Numbered from the stretch's first letter, positions 55,105-63,906 are shown. The stretch: DNA of 64,000 nt from DAHUYF01 sp052143095 (GCA_052143095.1 JBKQTR010000165.1:1-64000); one strand, 5' to 3'. The notes: generated from the sequence alone by a model not told the origin. Made by a program: numbers and translations.

Positions 55105-55344
55105 TCAGAGGGTCGTTTTCTGGCGCCGCACCAGCGCGAGCACGTCGCGGAGCGCAACGAGATAGCCGTAATGCCAGTACGCGCGCTCGCGCGTGCCGTC
55201 ATCGAGATGGGCCTGTTCGCGGATACACTCAGGCCCATTCTCAAAAATCAATTCCGACAGATCCGCGAGGCGTTCCTTCAACGCGGCCTCAACCAACCGC
55301 TCGAAGGCCAGCGCCGAATCGAGATCCGCTTGCCAATGGTTCAT
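55105..55344 (-). CDS. Hypothetical helical protein
   Basis: The 79-residue product starts MNHWQADLDSALAFERLVEA and continues ALKERLADLSELIFENGPEC, ending VRRQKTTL. It is predicted to be helical and acidic. GGTTCCG lies upstream, a poor ribosome binding site. No known family; a plausible small cytoplasmic protein. Confidence 0.6.
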   Translation of the reverse strand: MNHWQADLDSALAFERLVEAALKERLADLSELIFENGPECIREQAHLDDGTRERAYWHYGYLVALRDVLALVRRQKTTL

Positions 55345-55567
55345 GGCAGCGAAACGGAACCAGCGCGCCTAAGTTCCGCCGACGCCAAGCGCCCGCCATC
55401 ACGCATGAGCGGGTCGCTCGGCAGGGTTTGACCAACGCAATAGTTACTTCCGACACCGCGCTTGGAAATTCTAGAGCGTGTCCCGTCGATCAGGAATCAA
55501 ACGCTGACCCATCTCCCTCTCGGCGCCTAACGCAGGGCTGTCCGAGGCGCCCCGCCAGTGCCACTTC

Positions 55568-55777
55568 TCACCCCACCTTCGACCTGGGCTCGGCCTTCCA
55601 CACCTGCTCGACGGCCTCGGCGATCCAACGCCAAGCCTCCATCGTGCGCTGTTCGTCGTGACGGGCTGCGATCAATGACTGATGCTTGGCGTGACTCGCG
55701 GCGCGCTCGCCGTAGCGCTCGATCAGCAACTCCGCGAGCTCGTGAACGACACTGTCGTGCTCGATCAAGACTGTCAT
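55568..55777 (-). CDS. Small helical protein
   Basis: From ATG 55777, with GAGGAG upstream, the 69-residue product reads MTVLIEHDSVVHELAELLIE, SHAKHQSLIAARHDEQRTME and AWRWIAEAVEQVWK. It matches the recurring tiny helical design. A GTG-type extension to 55804 is possible but the ribosome binding site fits the internal ATG. Function unknown. Confidence 0.65.
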   Translation of the reverse strand: MTVLIEHDSVVHELAELLIERYGERAASHAKHQSLIAARHDEQRTMEAWRWIAEAVEQVWKAEPRSKVG

Positions 55778-56067
55778 TCGGCTCCTCACGCAAGTGGCCG
55801 CCACGACGCCTCACCGACCGCGACGCCGTGCTCTCGGGCACATGCGGCGGCGCGATCACCATTGAGCGCGCCAGCGCGGCGACGAGCGCCCAGTCGGCCT
55901 GGGCTGCAAGATGCATCATAACCATGACGCGCACAGTGTCGCCTTTGTCTCGCTTTTTTCGGTGAGGCAAAATTTGGACGCGGCGGTTAACGCGTCCCGA
56001 GAAGCCCGGCGATGCGCCAAACAGCGCACACGACAAGCCAGCCTGTCTCGAGCTAGGCTTGGCGCCC

Positions 56068-58017
56068 ATGTCGCTTCTGCGTGGCTTTTTTGCTGCCGTC
56101 GTCTTGCTGTGCACTGCGCACGGCGCCGCCGCCGACCTGCTCTCGCCCGGGGATCAGCAGGCCTATCGCGCGGCGTTTGCCGCGGCGCGCGCGTCGAGCT
56201 GGCCCGCGGCCGAGCAGCTTGCCGCGGGCGCGAGCGAGCGGCTCCCGGCCAAGATCCTGCTGTGGCTCGAGCTCATGCGCAGCGACGCCGCGCGCTTTCC
56301 CGATATCGTCGCCTTCGCCGAGCAGAACCAGGACTGGCCCCAGCTCGGCCTGCTCCGCCAGCATGCGGAGCAAGTCATGGACGATGTCCCTGACGCCGTG
56401 ATCGGCGCCTATTTCGCGGCGCACCGGCCGCTGACGCCCAAGGGAAAGCTGCGCCTGGCGGGTGTCCTCGTCGGCGCCGGGCAGCGCGAGGCCGCGATCG
56501 CGCTCGTCCGGGAGATGTGGCTCACGCCCGATCTCGGTCCCGATGACGAGCAGGCCATCCTCGACCGCTATGCCGAAATGCTCAGCGCCGAGGATCACGC
56601 CCAGAGGCTCGACCGGCTGCTCTGGGCCGGGCAGCCCTCGGCGGCACGGCGCCAGATGCCGCGCGCGCCGGAGGAGTGGCAGCTGCTGGCGCAGGCGCGC
56701 CTCGCGCTCGCCGAGCTCAGCGACGATGCCGAAGCCGCGCTCGCGCGCGTGCCCGAGGGGTTGCGCGACAACCCCGGCCTCGTCCTCGACCGCGCGCGCT
56801 GGTACCGGCATAGGGATCGTCTCGACGAGGCGGCAGAGACCTTGCGACACCCGCCGCCGGACCTCGTCCGTCCCGCGGCCTGGTGGAGCGAGCGCGACAT
56901 CCTGGTGCGCCGTCTGCTCGACGAGGGCAAGGATCGGCTCGCCTACGCGCTCGCCGCCTGGCGGGAGCTGGGGGAGACCGGCGCGGCGGTTGCCGAGGCC
57001 GAGTTCCTGTCGGGCTGGATCGCGTTCCGCCGGCTCAACGATGCCAAATCGGCCTATGAGCATTTCTCGACGCTCTATCAGGGCGCGACGCTGCCGACGA
57101 GCCAGGCGCGCGCCGCCTATTGGATCGCGCGCGCGGCGGACGCGATGGGCATGGGCGAGGCCGCGCGACGCTGGCTCGCCGTCGCCGCGACGCATGGCAC
57201 CACCTATTACGGCCAGCTCGCAGCGGCACGCCTCGACAGCGCCGTCCAGCCCGATTTCCCGCCGGAGCCGCGACCCTCGCCGCAGGATGTCGACGCCTTC
57301 GACGGGACGGAGCCGGTGCGGGCGACGCGGATGCTGGCGGAGATCGGCCAGGACGATCTCGCGAAGCCGTTCCTGCTGCAGGCGGCGACGGCGGCGAAGA
57401 CGAGCGTCGATCAGAAGCTGATCGCGTCGCTGGCCGAGACCATCGGCGCGCTCGACGTCGCCATTGCCGCGGCCAAGCGCGCCGGCCGTGACGGCGCGCC
57501 GCTGCTGGCGGAGGGTTTCCCGCTGGTGCGCTTCGAGCGTCACGGCGCGGTCGAGCCGCCGCTTGTGTTGGCGATCGCGCGGCAGGAGAGCGCCTTCGAC
57601 CGGGCGGCGGTGAGCCGCGCCGATGCGCGCGGCCTCATGCAGCTCAGGCCCGATACGGCGCGCGACGTCGCGAAGGCGCTGGGAATCCCGTTCTCCGCGG
57701 ACCGTCTGGTGACGGACCCGGCCTACAACCTCGCCTTGGGGCAGGCCTTCATGGACCGGCTGCTCGACCGGTTCGGCGGTTCCTACGTGCTTGCGGCGGC
57801 GGCGTACAACGCCGGTCCGGCGCGCGTCAGGCAATGGCTCGATACCTATGGCGACCCGCGCACCGGCACCGTCGACCCCGTCGATTGGATCGAATCGATC
57901 CCTTTCCCGGAGACCCGGAACTACGTGCAGCGCGTCCTCGAGAATTTGCAGATCTATCGGCTGCGGCTCGGCGCCGGCGAGCGCGCTTTCACACTGGCGC
58001 AGGATCTGCGGCGCTGA
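56068..58017 (+). CDS. Soluble lytic murein transglycosylase
   Basis: The 649-residue protein has a signal peptide (GFFAAVVLLCTAHGAAA), a long superhelical domain of alpha-hairpin repeats typical of Slt70, and a C-terminal SLT domain with the catalytic Glu in VLAIARQESAFDRAAVS, then GLMQLRPDTARDVA and YVLAAAAYNAGPARV. It cleaves the MurNAc-GlcNAc bond in peptidoglycan to leave 1,6-anhydroMurNAc, the substrate chain for recycling (AmgK/MurU at the left end use MurNAc). An in-frame TTG lies 9 bases upstream; the ATG is preferred. Confidence 0.94.
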   Translation: MSLLRGFFAAVVLLCTAHGAAADLLSPGDQQAYRAAFAAARASSWPAAEQLAAGASERLPAKILLWLELMRSDAARFPDIVAFAEQNQDWPQLGLLRQHAEQVMDDVPDAVIGAYFAAHRPLTPKGKLRLAGVLVGAGQREAAIALVREMWLTPDLGPDDEQAILDRYAEMLSAEDHAQRLDRLLWAGQPSAARRQMPRAPEEWQLLAQARLALAELSDDAEAALARVPEGLRDNPGLVLDRARWYRHRDRLDEAAETLRHPPPDLVRPAAWWSERDILVRRLLDEGKDRLAYALAAWRELGETGAAVAEAEFLSGWIAFRRLNDAKSAYEHFSTLYQGATLPTSQARAAYWIARAADAMGMGEAARRWLAVAATHGTTYYGQLAAARLDSAVQPDFPPEPRPSPQDVDAFDGTEPVRATRMLAEIGQDDLAKPFLLQAATAAKTSVDQKLIASLAETIGALDVAIAAAKRAGRDGAPLLAEGFPLVRFERHGAVEPPLVLAIARQESAFDRAAVSRADARGLMQLRPDTARDVAKALGIPFSADRLVTDPAYNLALGQAFMDRLLDRFGGSYVLAAAAYNAGPARVRQWLDTYGDPRTGTVDPVDWIESIPFPETRNYVQRVLENLQIYRLRLGAGERAFTLAQDLRR

Positions 58018-58125
58018 AGCCGGGCACGCGGTGCGGCTGGGCGACCGGGATGAATCGGCATATCATGCCGACTCATGCAGCGGTCGTGCGTCGTCCGGCG
58101 GGGACTCCCGCCTTGAGGTGAGACC

Positions 58126-58815
58126 ATGACCGAACTCGGCGTGTTTGAGGCAATCCATACCGCCCGCGCGTTGCGCCAGTTGAAGCCCGACCCGGTGCCG
58201 GAGGCGCTGATCACGCAGATCCTCGACGCTGCGATCCGCGCGCCCTCGGCGGGCAACGCGCAGAATTGGGCCTTCCTCGTGGTTCGCGATCCGGAGCAGC
58301 GCCGCAGGCTGGGCGAGATTTTCCGCAAGGCCTCCGACATCGCGCGCGCGATGTATGCCGCGCGCGGCCGTCCCGCGCACATGACCGAAGAGCAGTATCA
58401 GCGCTTGATGTCCTCCGGCAGCTATCTCTGGGACCATATGGCTGACGCCCCGGTGATTCTGGTTCCCTGCCAGACCCAGCCCAGGCTGCCGCCGCCGGAA
58501 GACTTGCCGCCCGAGATTCGAGCCCGCTACGCCGATGAGCAACGCTATGTGGAGCGCATCCGCGGCGCCAGCATCTATCCCGCCGTGCAGAACATCATCC
58601 TCGCCTGCCGCGCGCTCGGGCTTGGCACCACCATCACCACCAACCACCTGCGCTGCGAGGGTGAGGTGAAGGCGGTGCTCGGCATCCCGGAAGAGGTGCA
58701 GACTTACGCGCTGATGCCGATCGGCTATCCCCGCGGCAAATTCGGCCCCGTGACCCGCCGCCCTGTTGCCGAGGTCGCTCATGCCGACCGCTGGTCGCGG
58801 CAGTGGCCCGGCTGA
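58126..58815 (+). CDS. Nitroreductase-family protein
   Basis: The 229-residue flavoprotein shows ARALRQLKPDPVPEALITQI, APSAGNAQNWAFLVV and SIYPAVQNIILACRALGLGT, matching FMN-dependent nitroreductases; IGYPRGKFGPVTRRP ends the domain. It reduces nitro- or quinone-type compounds with NAD(P)H in the cytoplasm. GAGGTGAG lies before ATG 58126. The next gene starts 12 bases after its stop, suggesting joint expression with the NDH-2-like gene. Confidence 0.92.
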   Translation: MTELGVFEAIHTARALRQLKPDPVPEALITQILDAAIRAPSAGNAQNWAFLVVRDPEQRRRLGEIFRKASDIARAMYAARGRPAHMTEEQYQRLMSSGSYLWDHMADAPVILVPCQTQPRLPPPEDLPPEIRARYADEQRYVERIRGASIYPAVQNIILACRALGLGTTITTNHLRCEGEVKAVLGIPEEVQTYALMPIGYPRGKFGPVTRRPVAEVAHADRWSRQWPG

Positions 58816-58827
58816 GGAAGATCATTC

Positions 58828-60078
58828 GTGGCCCGCATTCTCGTGCTCGGCGCCGGATTTGCCGGCCTCTGGGCCGCCATCGGCGCGGCACGCAAGCTTG
58901 ACGAGATCGGCGCCGGGCCGGGCGAGGTCGAGATTCTGCTCGCCGACCGCAACCCCTACCACACCATCCGCGTCCGCAATTACGAGATCGACCTCAGCGA
59001 CGTCGCCATCCCGCTCGGCGAGGTGCTCGATCCCATCGGCGTCAAGCATGTGACCGCCGAGGTCCGGACGATCGATCCGGACGGACAGCAGGTGGCCGTC
59101 ACGACGCCCCGCGGCAAGGAGCTGCTCGCCTACGATCGGCTCGTGCTAGCGCTCGGCAGCGAATTGGCGCGCCCGGACATTCCCGGCCTCGCGGCGCATG
59201 GCTTCGACGTCGATACCTACGCCGCTGCGGTCCGGCTCAACGCCCATCTCGCGGCGCTCGGCGCGCACCCGCGGTCGGCTGGGCGCTCGACCGTGGTTGT
59301 CGCGGGCGCCGGCTTCACCGGCATCGAAGTGGCGGCCGAGATGCCGGGCAAGCTGCGCGGCGCGCTCGCAGCCGGGGACCATCGGGTGATCCTGCTTGAT
59401 CCCAATCAAACTGTCGGCGCGACCATCGGGGATCACGCGCGCCCGGTGATCTCCGAGGCGCTCGCGACGCTCGGCGTCGAGACACGGCTGGGCGCTGGGA
59501 TCGTCGCCGTCGACGCAACCGGCATTACGCTTGCGTCCGGCGAGATCGTTCCGACGCAGACGCTGGTGTGGTGCGCCGGCATGCGCGCGAGCCCGCTCGC
59601 CGCCACCGTGCCGGGGGCGCGGGACCGGCTCGGCCGGCTGAGCGTCGATCGCTTCATGCGGGTCGCCGGCGTGACCAAGGTTTTCGCTGCCGGCGATGTG
59701 GCATCCAGCCTGATCGACGACGCGCATGCGACGGTCATGTCCTGCCAGTTCGCGCGGCCGATGGGTCGCTTTGCCGGCCACAATGTGGTGGCCGATCTGT
59801 TCGACCGGCCGCTCTTGCCGCTGCGGATCGACTGGTATGTGACGGTGCTCGATCTCGGCGCCTGGGGTGCGCTCTACACCGCCGGCTGGGACCGCCAGGT
59901 GCTGTCGACCGGACGCGCCGCGAAGGCGACGAAAGAGACCATCAATCACCGCCGCATCTATCCGCCGCGACACGGCACACGCGAGGACATCCTCGCGGCC
60001 GCGGCCCCGACGGTGCAGGCGCCGCCGCAAGAGGTTCGCGCGGCGGCCGCAACGGGTTCACCGAAGCCCGCCTCCTGA
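58828..60078 (+). CDS. NDH-2-like NAD(P)H/FAD-dependent oxidoreductase
   Basis: The 416-residue protein has the FAD Rossmann motif RILVLGAGFAGLWAAIGAAR, a second nucleotide motif VVVAGAGFTGIEVAAEMP, FAAGDVASSLIDD and a C-terminal region with DLGAWGALYTAGWDRQ. This matches type 2 NADH dehydrogenase relatives, which pass electrons to quinone at the membrane face. Start is GTG at 58828, with GAGGAAG upstream. It likely forms an operon with the nitroreductase. The C-terminal Ala/Pro tail is disordered. Confidence 0.9.
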   Translation: MARILVLGAGFAGLWAAIGAARKLDEIGAGPGEVEILLADRNPYHTIRVRNYEIDLSDVAIPLGEVLDPIGVKHVTAEVRTIDPDGQQVAVTTPRGKELLAYDRLVLALGSELARPDIPGLAAHGFDVDTYAAAVRLNAHLAALGAHPRSAGRSTVVVAGAGFTGIEVAAEMPGKLRGALAAGDHRVILLDPNQTVGATIGDHARPVISEALATLGVETRLGAGIVAVDATGITLASGEIVPTQTLVWCAGMRASPLAATVPGARDRLGRLSVDRFMRVAGVTKVFAAGDVASSLIDDAHATVMSCQFARPMGRFAGHNVVADLFDRPLLPLRIDWYVTVLDLGAWGALYTAGWDRQVLSTGRAAKATKETINHRRIYPPRHGTREDILAAAAPTVQAPPQEVRAAAATGSPKPAS

Positions 60079-60103
60079 CCTCGGCGCCGCGAGACCTCCG
60101 TCC

Positions 60104-60544
60104 TTATTGCTCCTTCTTTGCACGCGCGACGAAAAAGTAGCCGATATGATCATCCTCGGTCAGGATTCTCAGCCACTTCCCATCATGTCCAATGACGAAG
60201 AATGTCTGATCCTTCTTGATCGCGCCAATGATCTTGTGGCCCTCCGAGGGGCCGTTTCTGACGGAGGTGGGTTCGATCGCTCGCCATAGCTCGACGGCGA
60301 TCGGCTGTTCGAGGCAGGTGATCTCCGTCCCGACTATTTTCTGCGGATCGAGCGAAGATTTGTAGCCGGGAATGCCGTTCAGATTGGTCATGCATTCGTC
60401 GTAGCTGGGAAAGTACCGGCTCAGGTCAGGATAGGACACGTGGCACCGATCCTGGGTGCAGGCGATGAAGGCTATGACGAAGACGGTCACCACCGCTACG
60501 ACTCGCCGCCCTGACTGAGGGACTAGAGCCGGATGATGATCCAC
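60104..60544 (-). CDS. Exported SH3-domain protein with a four-cysteine N-terminus
   Basis: The 146-residue product has a hydrophobic segment (VVAVVTVFVIAFIACTQDRC), then YDECMTNLNGIP and GTEITCLEQPI, followed by an SH3-like part: SVRNGPSEGHKIIGAIKKDQ, FFVIGHDGKWLRIL and DDHIGYFFVA. Bacterial SH3 domains often bind peptidoglycan. The N-terminal half shares the cysteine spacing of the small proteins at 35826, 43874 and 61542. The start is uncertain (GTG at 60544 or an internal GTG nearer the helix). Confidence 0.78.
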   Translation of the reverse strand: MDHHPALVPQSGRRVVAVVTVFVIAFIACTQDRCHVSYPDLSRYFPSYDECMTNLNGIPGYKSSLDPQKIVGTEITCLEQPIAVELWRAIEPTSVRNGPSEGHKIIGAIKKDQTFFVIGHDGKWLRILTEDDHIGYFFVARAKKEQ

Positions 60545-60686
60545 CGGCCGAGGGCGGGCAAGCCGTCCCGTCGGCCGGCACGGCTGGAGGCGAGTTTGCG
60601 TCGTTGGACCTTGGGCGTCGGTGTCGGTCGCTCGCCCCTACCGCCGACGCCGGGCGCATCACCCCGCGCGTCGGATGCCGTGCGCC

Positions 60687-61127
60687 TTAAAGCGCCGAGG
60701 CTTGCTTCTTGGCGTAGAGGCGCACCTCGTCGAAGCCGGCGCTGAGCCGGCGCGCGAAGACGCTGAAGACGTCCGTGCCGGCCTTGGTCGCGAGTTCCGC
60801 GAGCTCGCGGGCGATGGCGACGTTCTTCTCGAAGGCCTGGTTCGCGAGCTCGGCGTTCTTGGCCATGCGCTCCTCGGGCGTGGCGGGCGCCGTCCAGTCG
60901 CGCAGCACAGCCGAGGCCTCGTCCATCGCCTGGCGGGCGATCTCGACCTGCCGGCGGGCCAGCGACTGCACCCCCTCGACCGCCAGCTGGTTCGCCTGGG
61001 TCAGGGCCTCGAGGTTCTTGCGCTGGGCTGCCACCACCCCCTCGAGATCGAGGCCGGGCACGCGAAACGCGCCAAAGAGCTCCATCATGTCGGGCATTCC
61101 GTTCAGGCTCGTTTCACGCGTCGTCAT
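60687..61127 (-). CDS. Phasin-family granule-associated protein
   Basis: The 146-residue helical protein matches the phasin pattern: VVAAQRKNLEALTQANQLAV and QSLARRQVEIARQAMDEASA. Phasins coat polyhydroxyalkanoate granules. ATG 61127 follows GCAGGAGAAA; an upstream in-frame start would add 14 residues without a ribosome binding site. No PHA synthase is in the window. Confidence 0.9.
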   Translation of the reverse strand: MTTRETSLNGMPDMMELFGAFRVPGLDLEGVVAAQRKNLEALTQANQLAVEGVQSLARRQVEIARQAMDEASAVLRDWTAPATPEERMAKNAELANQAFEKNVAIARELAELATKAGTDVFSVFARRLSAGFDEVRLYAKKQASAL

Positions 61128-61355
61128 GAGATTTCTCCTGCTTTGAGAGTGGCCGCGGCCATTGTGCATCGCATATAGAGAATATGGCTATCATCCTGCG
61201 AATTTTCGAGAAAAATGTTGCACCGCACCATAAATAGTCCGCGGCGTAATGACCCGCGCGGCGAGTCCGCTCGTCCTGCGCCGGTGACTTGCTATTAAGT
61301 CTTTGAAACCATTAACCCGATAGTGACCAAATCGAGGCATAATTGCCTGTTTTCT

Positions 61356-61393
61356 GGGCAGCCGACTGCCCTCGGCTGTGGGCGCGTCCCACA
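61356..61393. promoter_or_regulatory. Two palindromic activator-site candidates upstream of the sigma-54 promoter
   Basis: GGGCAGCCGACTGCCC (61356-61371) is a 6-4-6 palindrome. TGTGGGCGCGTCCCACA (61377-61393) is a 6-5-6 palindrome, the same geometry as NtrC-type enhancer sites (6-5-6), though with different bases. The centre of the second lies about 40 bases upstream of the -12 element. Confidence 0.5.
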
Positions 61394-61413
61394 ATCACGG
61401 CAGTCCCGGTATG

Positions 61414-61429
61414 TGGCACGGCCGTTGCT
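61414..61429 (+). promoter_or_regulatory. Sigma-54 (RpoN) promoter
   Basis: TGGCACGGCCGTTGCT matches TGGCAC-N5-TTGC[AT] exactly, with the -24 GG at 61415-61416 and -12 GC at 61427-61428. It points at the gene starting at 61542, about 100 bases beyond the expected start site. Confidence 0.78.
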
Positions 61430-61541
61430 AAACGGATATGGCTGCCTACATCCACGCCTTTGCGGCGTACATATAAGTATGGGCACTGGGACGGATACCC
61501 GACGTGACGAGGTTACGACAGCTTGAGAGGTCCGTCCTGCG

Positions 61542-61742
61542 ATGATCACTTTGGTTCTGATCGTGTGTCTTTCGACCACCCCCGATATCTGCCGCGAGGA
61601 GCGGCCGCCGATCGATGTCGCGAGCCCGATGGCCTGTATGGTCCAGGGCCAGCAGATCGCCGCCGAATGGGTGGAAGAGCATCCGAAATGGCGGCTCACC
61701 GGCTGGCGCTGCCAGGTCGGCGCCCGCGAGAAGCAGATCTAG
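61542..61742 (+). CDS. Small exported four-cysteine protein behind a sigma-54 promoter
   Basis: The 66-residue product has a hydrophobic start MITLVLIVCLSTTP and cysteines at 9, 17, 32 and 57: DICREERPPI, PMACMVQGQQ and GWRCQVGAR. The spacing matches the proteins at 35826 and 43874. The upstream ribosome binding site is weak (GAGAGG, about 12 bases away). The perfect sigma-54 promoter upstream suggests activator-dependent, possibly nitrogen- or motility-linked, expression. Function unknown. Confidence 0.75.
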   Translation: MITLVLIVCLSTTPDICREERPPIDVASPMACMVQGQQIAAEWVEEHPKWRLTGWRCQVGAREKQI

Positions 61743-61826
61743 CCTGAGACCTGCCCCGCCGCCGCATTGCGGCGGACGGCGCAGGGTGGCAGGATGGCGA
61801 TCTTTCTTCCACGCTGAGGTGTGGAG

Positions 61827-62987
61827 ATGGAAGCCGCCGCCCGAAAACCGCTTCCCGCCGAGCCTGAGCAGCCGTGGCATCGGAGCCTCGAGCCGTCGCT
61901 CGACATCGTCCCCGCGCATCTCTGGCTCCGGCCCTTGGCGCTGCTCTCCGGCCAAGCTGCGCGCGCGGCGCTGGCCGAGGATCGCGCCCTGACGCTGGCG
62001 GGCAGTGCGGACGCCTTCGCCATGGTCGAAGCGCTGGGACGGCTCGCCTCCGGCGAGATCGTCGCGGCGCTCGGCAGTCTCGCCGAGGTCAGCCGCTGGG
62101 CCGAGCAGCGCGGCGGTGCGACGGCGGCGCGGGTCGATATCCTGCTCGAGCGGCTCGCGGCGCCGCGCGCGCCCTGGGCCGGCCTCGCGCTCGACCGGCC
62201 GCTCATCATGGGCATCGTCAACGCGACGCCCGACAGCTTCTCCGACGGCGGTGCGGCCCTGGCGCCGGAGCGCGCCACCGCGCAGGGCCGCGCGCTCGCC
62301 GCTGCCGGCGCCGACATTCTCGATATCGGCGGCGAGTCGACCCGCCCCGGCGCGACGCCGGTCGCGCCGGAGGAGGAGCTGCGGCGCGTCGAGCCGGTGG
62401 TGCGCGCGTTGGCCGGCGCCGGTCTCGTCGTCTCGATCGACACGCGGCACGCCAGCACCATGGCGGCGGCAGCAGCGGCGGGCGCACGCATCATCAACGA
62501 CGTCTCGGCGCTCGCCGGCGATGCCGAGAGCCTCGCCGTCGCCGCGCGCTCCGGCGCCGCCATCGTGCTGATGCACATGCAGGGCGAGCCCAGGACCATG
62601 CAGGCGAATCCGACCTACAGCCTCGCCTCGCTCGACATCGTCGAGCATCTCGAGGCGCGCATCGCCGCCTGCGCCGCCGCCGGCATCGCGCGTTCCCGCC
62701 TGGTGGTCGATCCCGGCATCGGCTTCGGCAAGCGCTCGGCGCATAATCTCGAGATCATGGCGCGGCTCGGCCTGCTGCACGCGCTGGGCTGCGGCGTGCT
62801 GCTCGGCATCTCGCGCAAATCGCTGATCGCGGAGCTGCACCAGGCCGAGCCCAAGGAGCGCCTCCCCGGCTCGCTCGCCGGCGCGCTGCAGGCGCTGGCC
62901 CAAGGCGTGCAGATCCTGCGCGTGCACGACGTCGCCGAGACGCGCCAGGCAGTCGCCACCTGGCGCGCCGTCGCCGCGGCCGGCTAG
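61827..62987 (+). CDS. folP: Dihydropteroate synthase
   Basis: The 386-residue enzyme has the pABA/pterin motifs IMGIVNATPDSFSDGG, AAGADILDIGGESTRPGA, VSIDTRHASTMA, IVLMHMQGEPRTM and VDPGIGFGKRSAHN, in order. It condenses p-aminobenzoate with the pterin pyrophosphate to make dihydropteroate in folate synthesis and is the sulfonamide target. About 115 residues precede the first motif (family length is about 280), typical of the alphaproteobacterial form. I started at ATG 61827; an in-frame GTG lies 6 bases upstream. The pentapeptide protein follows after 2 bases. Confidence 0.95.
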   Translation: MEAAARKPLPAEPEQPWHRSLEPSLDIVPAHLWLRPLALLSGQAARAALAEDRALTLAGSADAFAMVEALGRLASGEIVAALGSLAEVSRWAEQRGGATAARVDILLERLAAPRAPWAGLALDRPLIMGIVNATPDSFSDGGAALAPERATAQGRALAAAGADILDIGGESTRPGATPVAPEEELRRVEPVVRALAGAGLVVSIDTRHASTMAAAAAAGARIINDVSALAGDAESLAVAARSGAAIVLMHMQGEPRTMQANPTYSLASLDIVEHLEARIAACAAAGIARSRLVVDPGIGFGKRSAHNLEIMARLGLLHALGCGVLLGISRKSLIAELHQAEPKERLPGSLAGALQALAQGVQILRVHDVAETRQAVATWRAVAAAG

Positions 62988-62989
62988 CC

Positions 62990-63784
62990 ATGGCATTGCG
63001 GGCGCTGCCGGCGGCGATCCTCGTGGCGGCGGCGCTGCTCGCGGGTTCCGCCGCCGCCGCCGATCTCTCCGCCGAGGCGGTGCGAGCGGCGCTCGAGCAG
63101 GCGACGCCGTCGCTGCCGGCGGATCTCTCCGGCAAGAATCTGAGCGAACTCGACCTCAGCGGGCTCGACTTCAAGCGCGCCAAGCTCGCCCATGCCGATC
63201 TCTTCGGCGCGAAGCTGGTGGGCGCGAATTTGTCCGGCGCCGATCTCAGCTTCGCGCGGCTCGACCTCGCCTGGATCATGCGCGCCGATTTCTCCGGCGC
63301 CAATCTCAGCGGGGCGAGCCTGTTCGGTCCGGTGGTGGCCACCAGCATGGCGGCGCCGCCGCCGAGCGAGGCGCCGCGCTTTGCCGGCGCCGATTTCTCC
63401 GGCGCGCGCGTCATCGCGCGGCTGGCGGGATTCGATCTCAGGGGCGCGCGCTTCGTCGGCGCGCGGCTGGGCGTCGATCTTAGGAATCAGCCCATGGGAC
63501 AGATGCGCAACGACTTCACCGGCGCCGATTTGAGCGGCGCCGATTTCACCGGCGCCGACCTCAACCGCGCCGTTCTCGCCTTCGCCAAGCTCAGGGACGC
63601 CAATCTCGCCGGCGCCAATCTCTTCCGCGCCGACCTCTCGCGCGCCGATCTCAGCGGCGCCGATCTCGCCGGCGCCGACTTCACCGAGGCCGATCTCGAC
63701 GGCACCATCCTCACCGGCGCCCGCAATCTCGCCGCCGCCAAAGGCCTCGACAAGGCCGTCAACGCCGAGAAGGCGGTGCGGTAG
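62990..63784 (+). CDS. Secreted pentapeptide-repeat protein
   Basis: The 264-residue protein has a signal peptide (ALPAAILVAAALLAGSAAA) and about 30 A(D/N)LxG-type pentapeptide repeats, such as ADLSFARLDL, ADFTGADLNRAVLAFA and ANLFRADLSR, forming a right-handed quadrilateral beta-helix. Two repeat runs are separated by a linker (residues about 115-180). Such proteins are often periplasmic and of unknown partner; some relatives inhibit gyrase, but those are cytoplasmic. Starts 2 bases after folP and may be cotranscribed. Confidence 0.9.
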   Translation: MALRALPAAILVAAALLAGSAAAADLSAEAVRAALEQATPSLPADLSGKNLSELDLSGLDFKRAKLAHADLFGAKLVGANLSGADLSFARLDLAWIMRADFSGANLSGASLFGPVVATSMAAPPPSEAPRFAGADFSGARVIARLAGFDLRGARFVGARLGVDLRNQPMGQMRNDFTGADLSGADFTGADLNRAVLAFAKLRDANLAGANLFRADLSRADLSGADLAGADFTEADLDGTILTGARNLAAAKGLDKAVNAEKAVR

Positions 63785-63821
63785 AGGCGAGACTCTGCAA
63801 TGTGAACGGCAATTCACCATC

Positions 63822-63906
63822 GTCAGGCCCGGCCTTGTGCCGGGCATCCACGCCTTGCGAGCGTCGCGGGAAAGGCGTGGATGGCCGGGACAAGCCCGGC
63901 CATGAC
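63822..63906. repeat. Palindromic repeat after the pentapeptide-repeat gene
   Basis: The 35-base arms 63822-63856 (GTCAGGCCCGGCCTTGTGCC, ending ATCCACGCCTT) and 63872-63906 are inverted copies matching at about 30 of 35 positions. This REP-like palindrome (GGCCGGGCTTGTCCCGGCCA) is of a kind common in alphaproteobacterial genomes. It starts 38 bases past the stop codon. Confidence 0.8.

Larger units (their letters stand above)
61128..61541. other. 414-base intergenic region between phasin and the small exported protein gene
   Basis: The region contains the sigma-54 promoter and dyads described at 61356-61429. The phasin-side half is AT-richer than average, as expected for a promoter, but no consensus -35/-10 pair is convincing. 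Short open frames overlap but none has a ribosome binding site. Confidence 0.6.

Noticed and set aside
62990..63784. Short tandem repeats taken as a CRISPR or satellite array
   Set aside because: The repeats encode pentapeptide units in one reading frame; spacing is that of coding repeats, not CRISPR.
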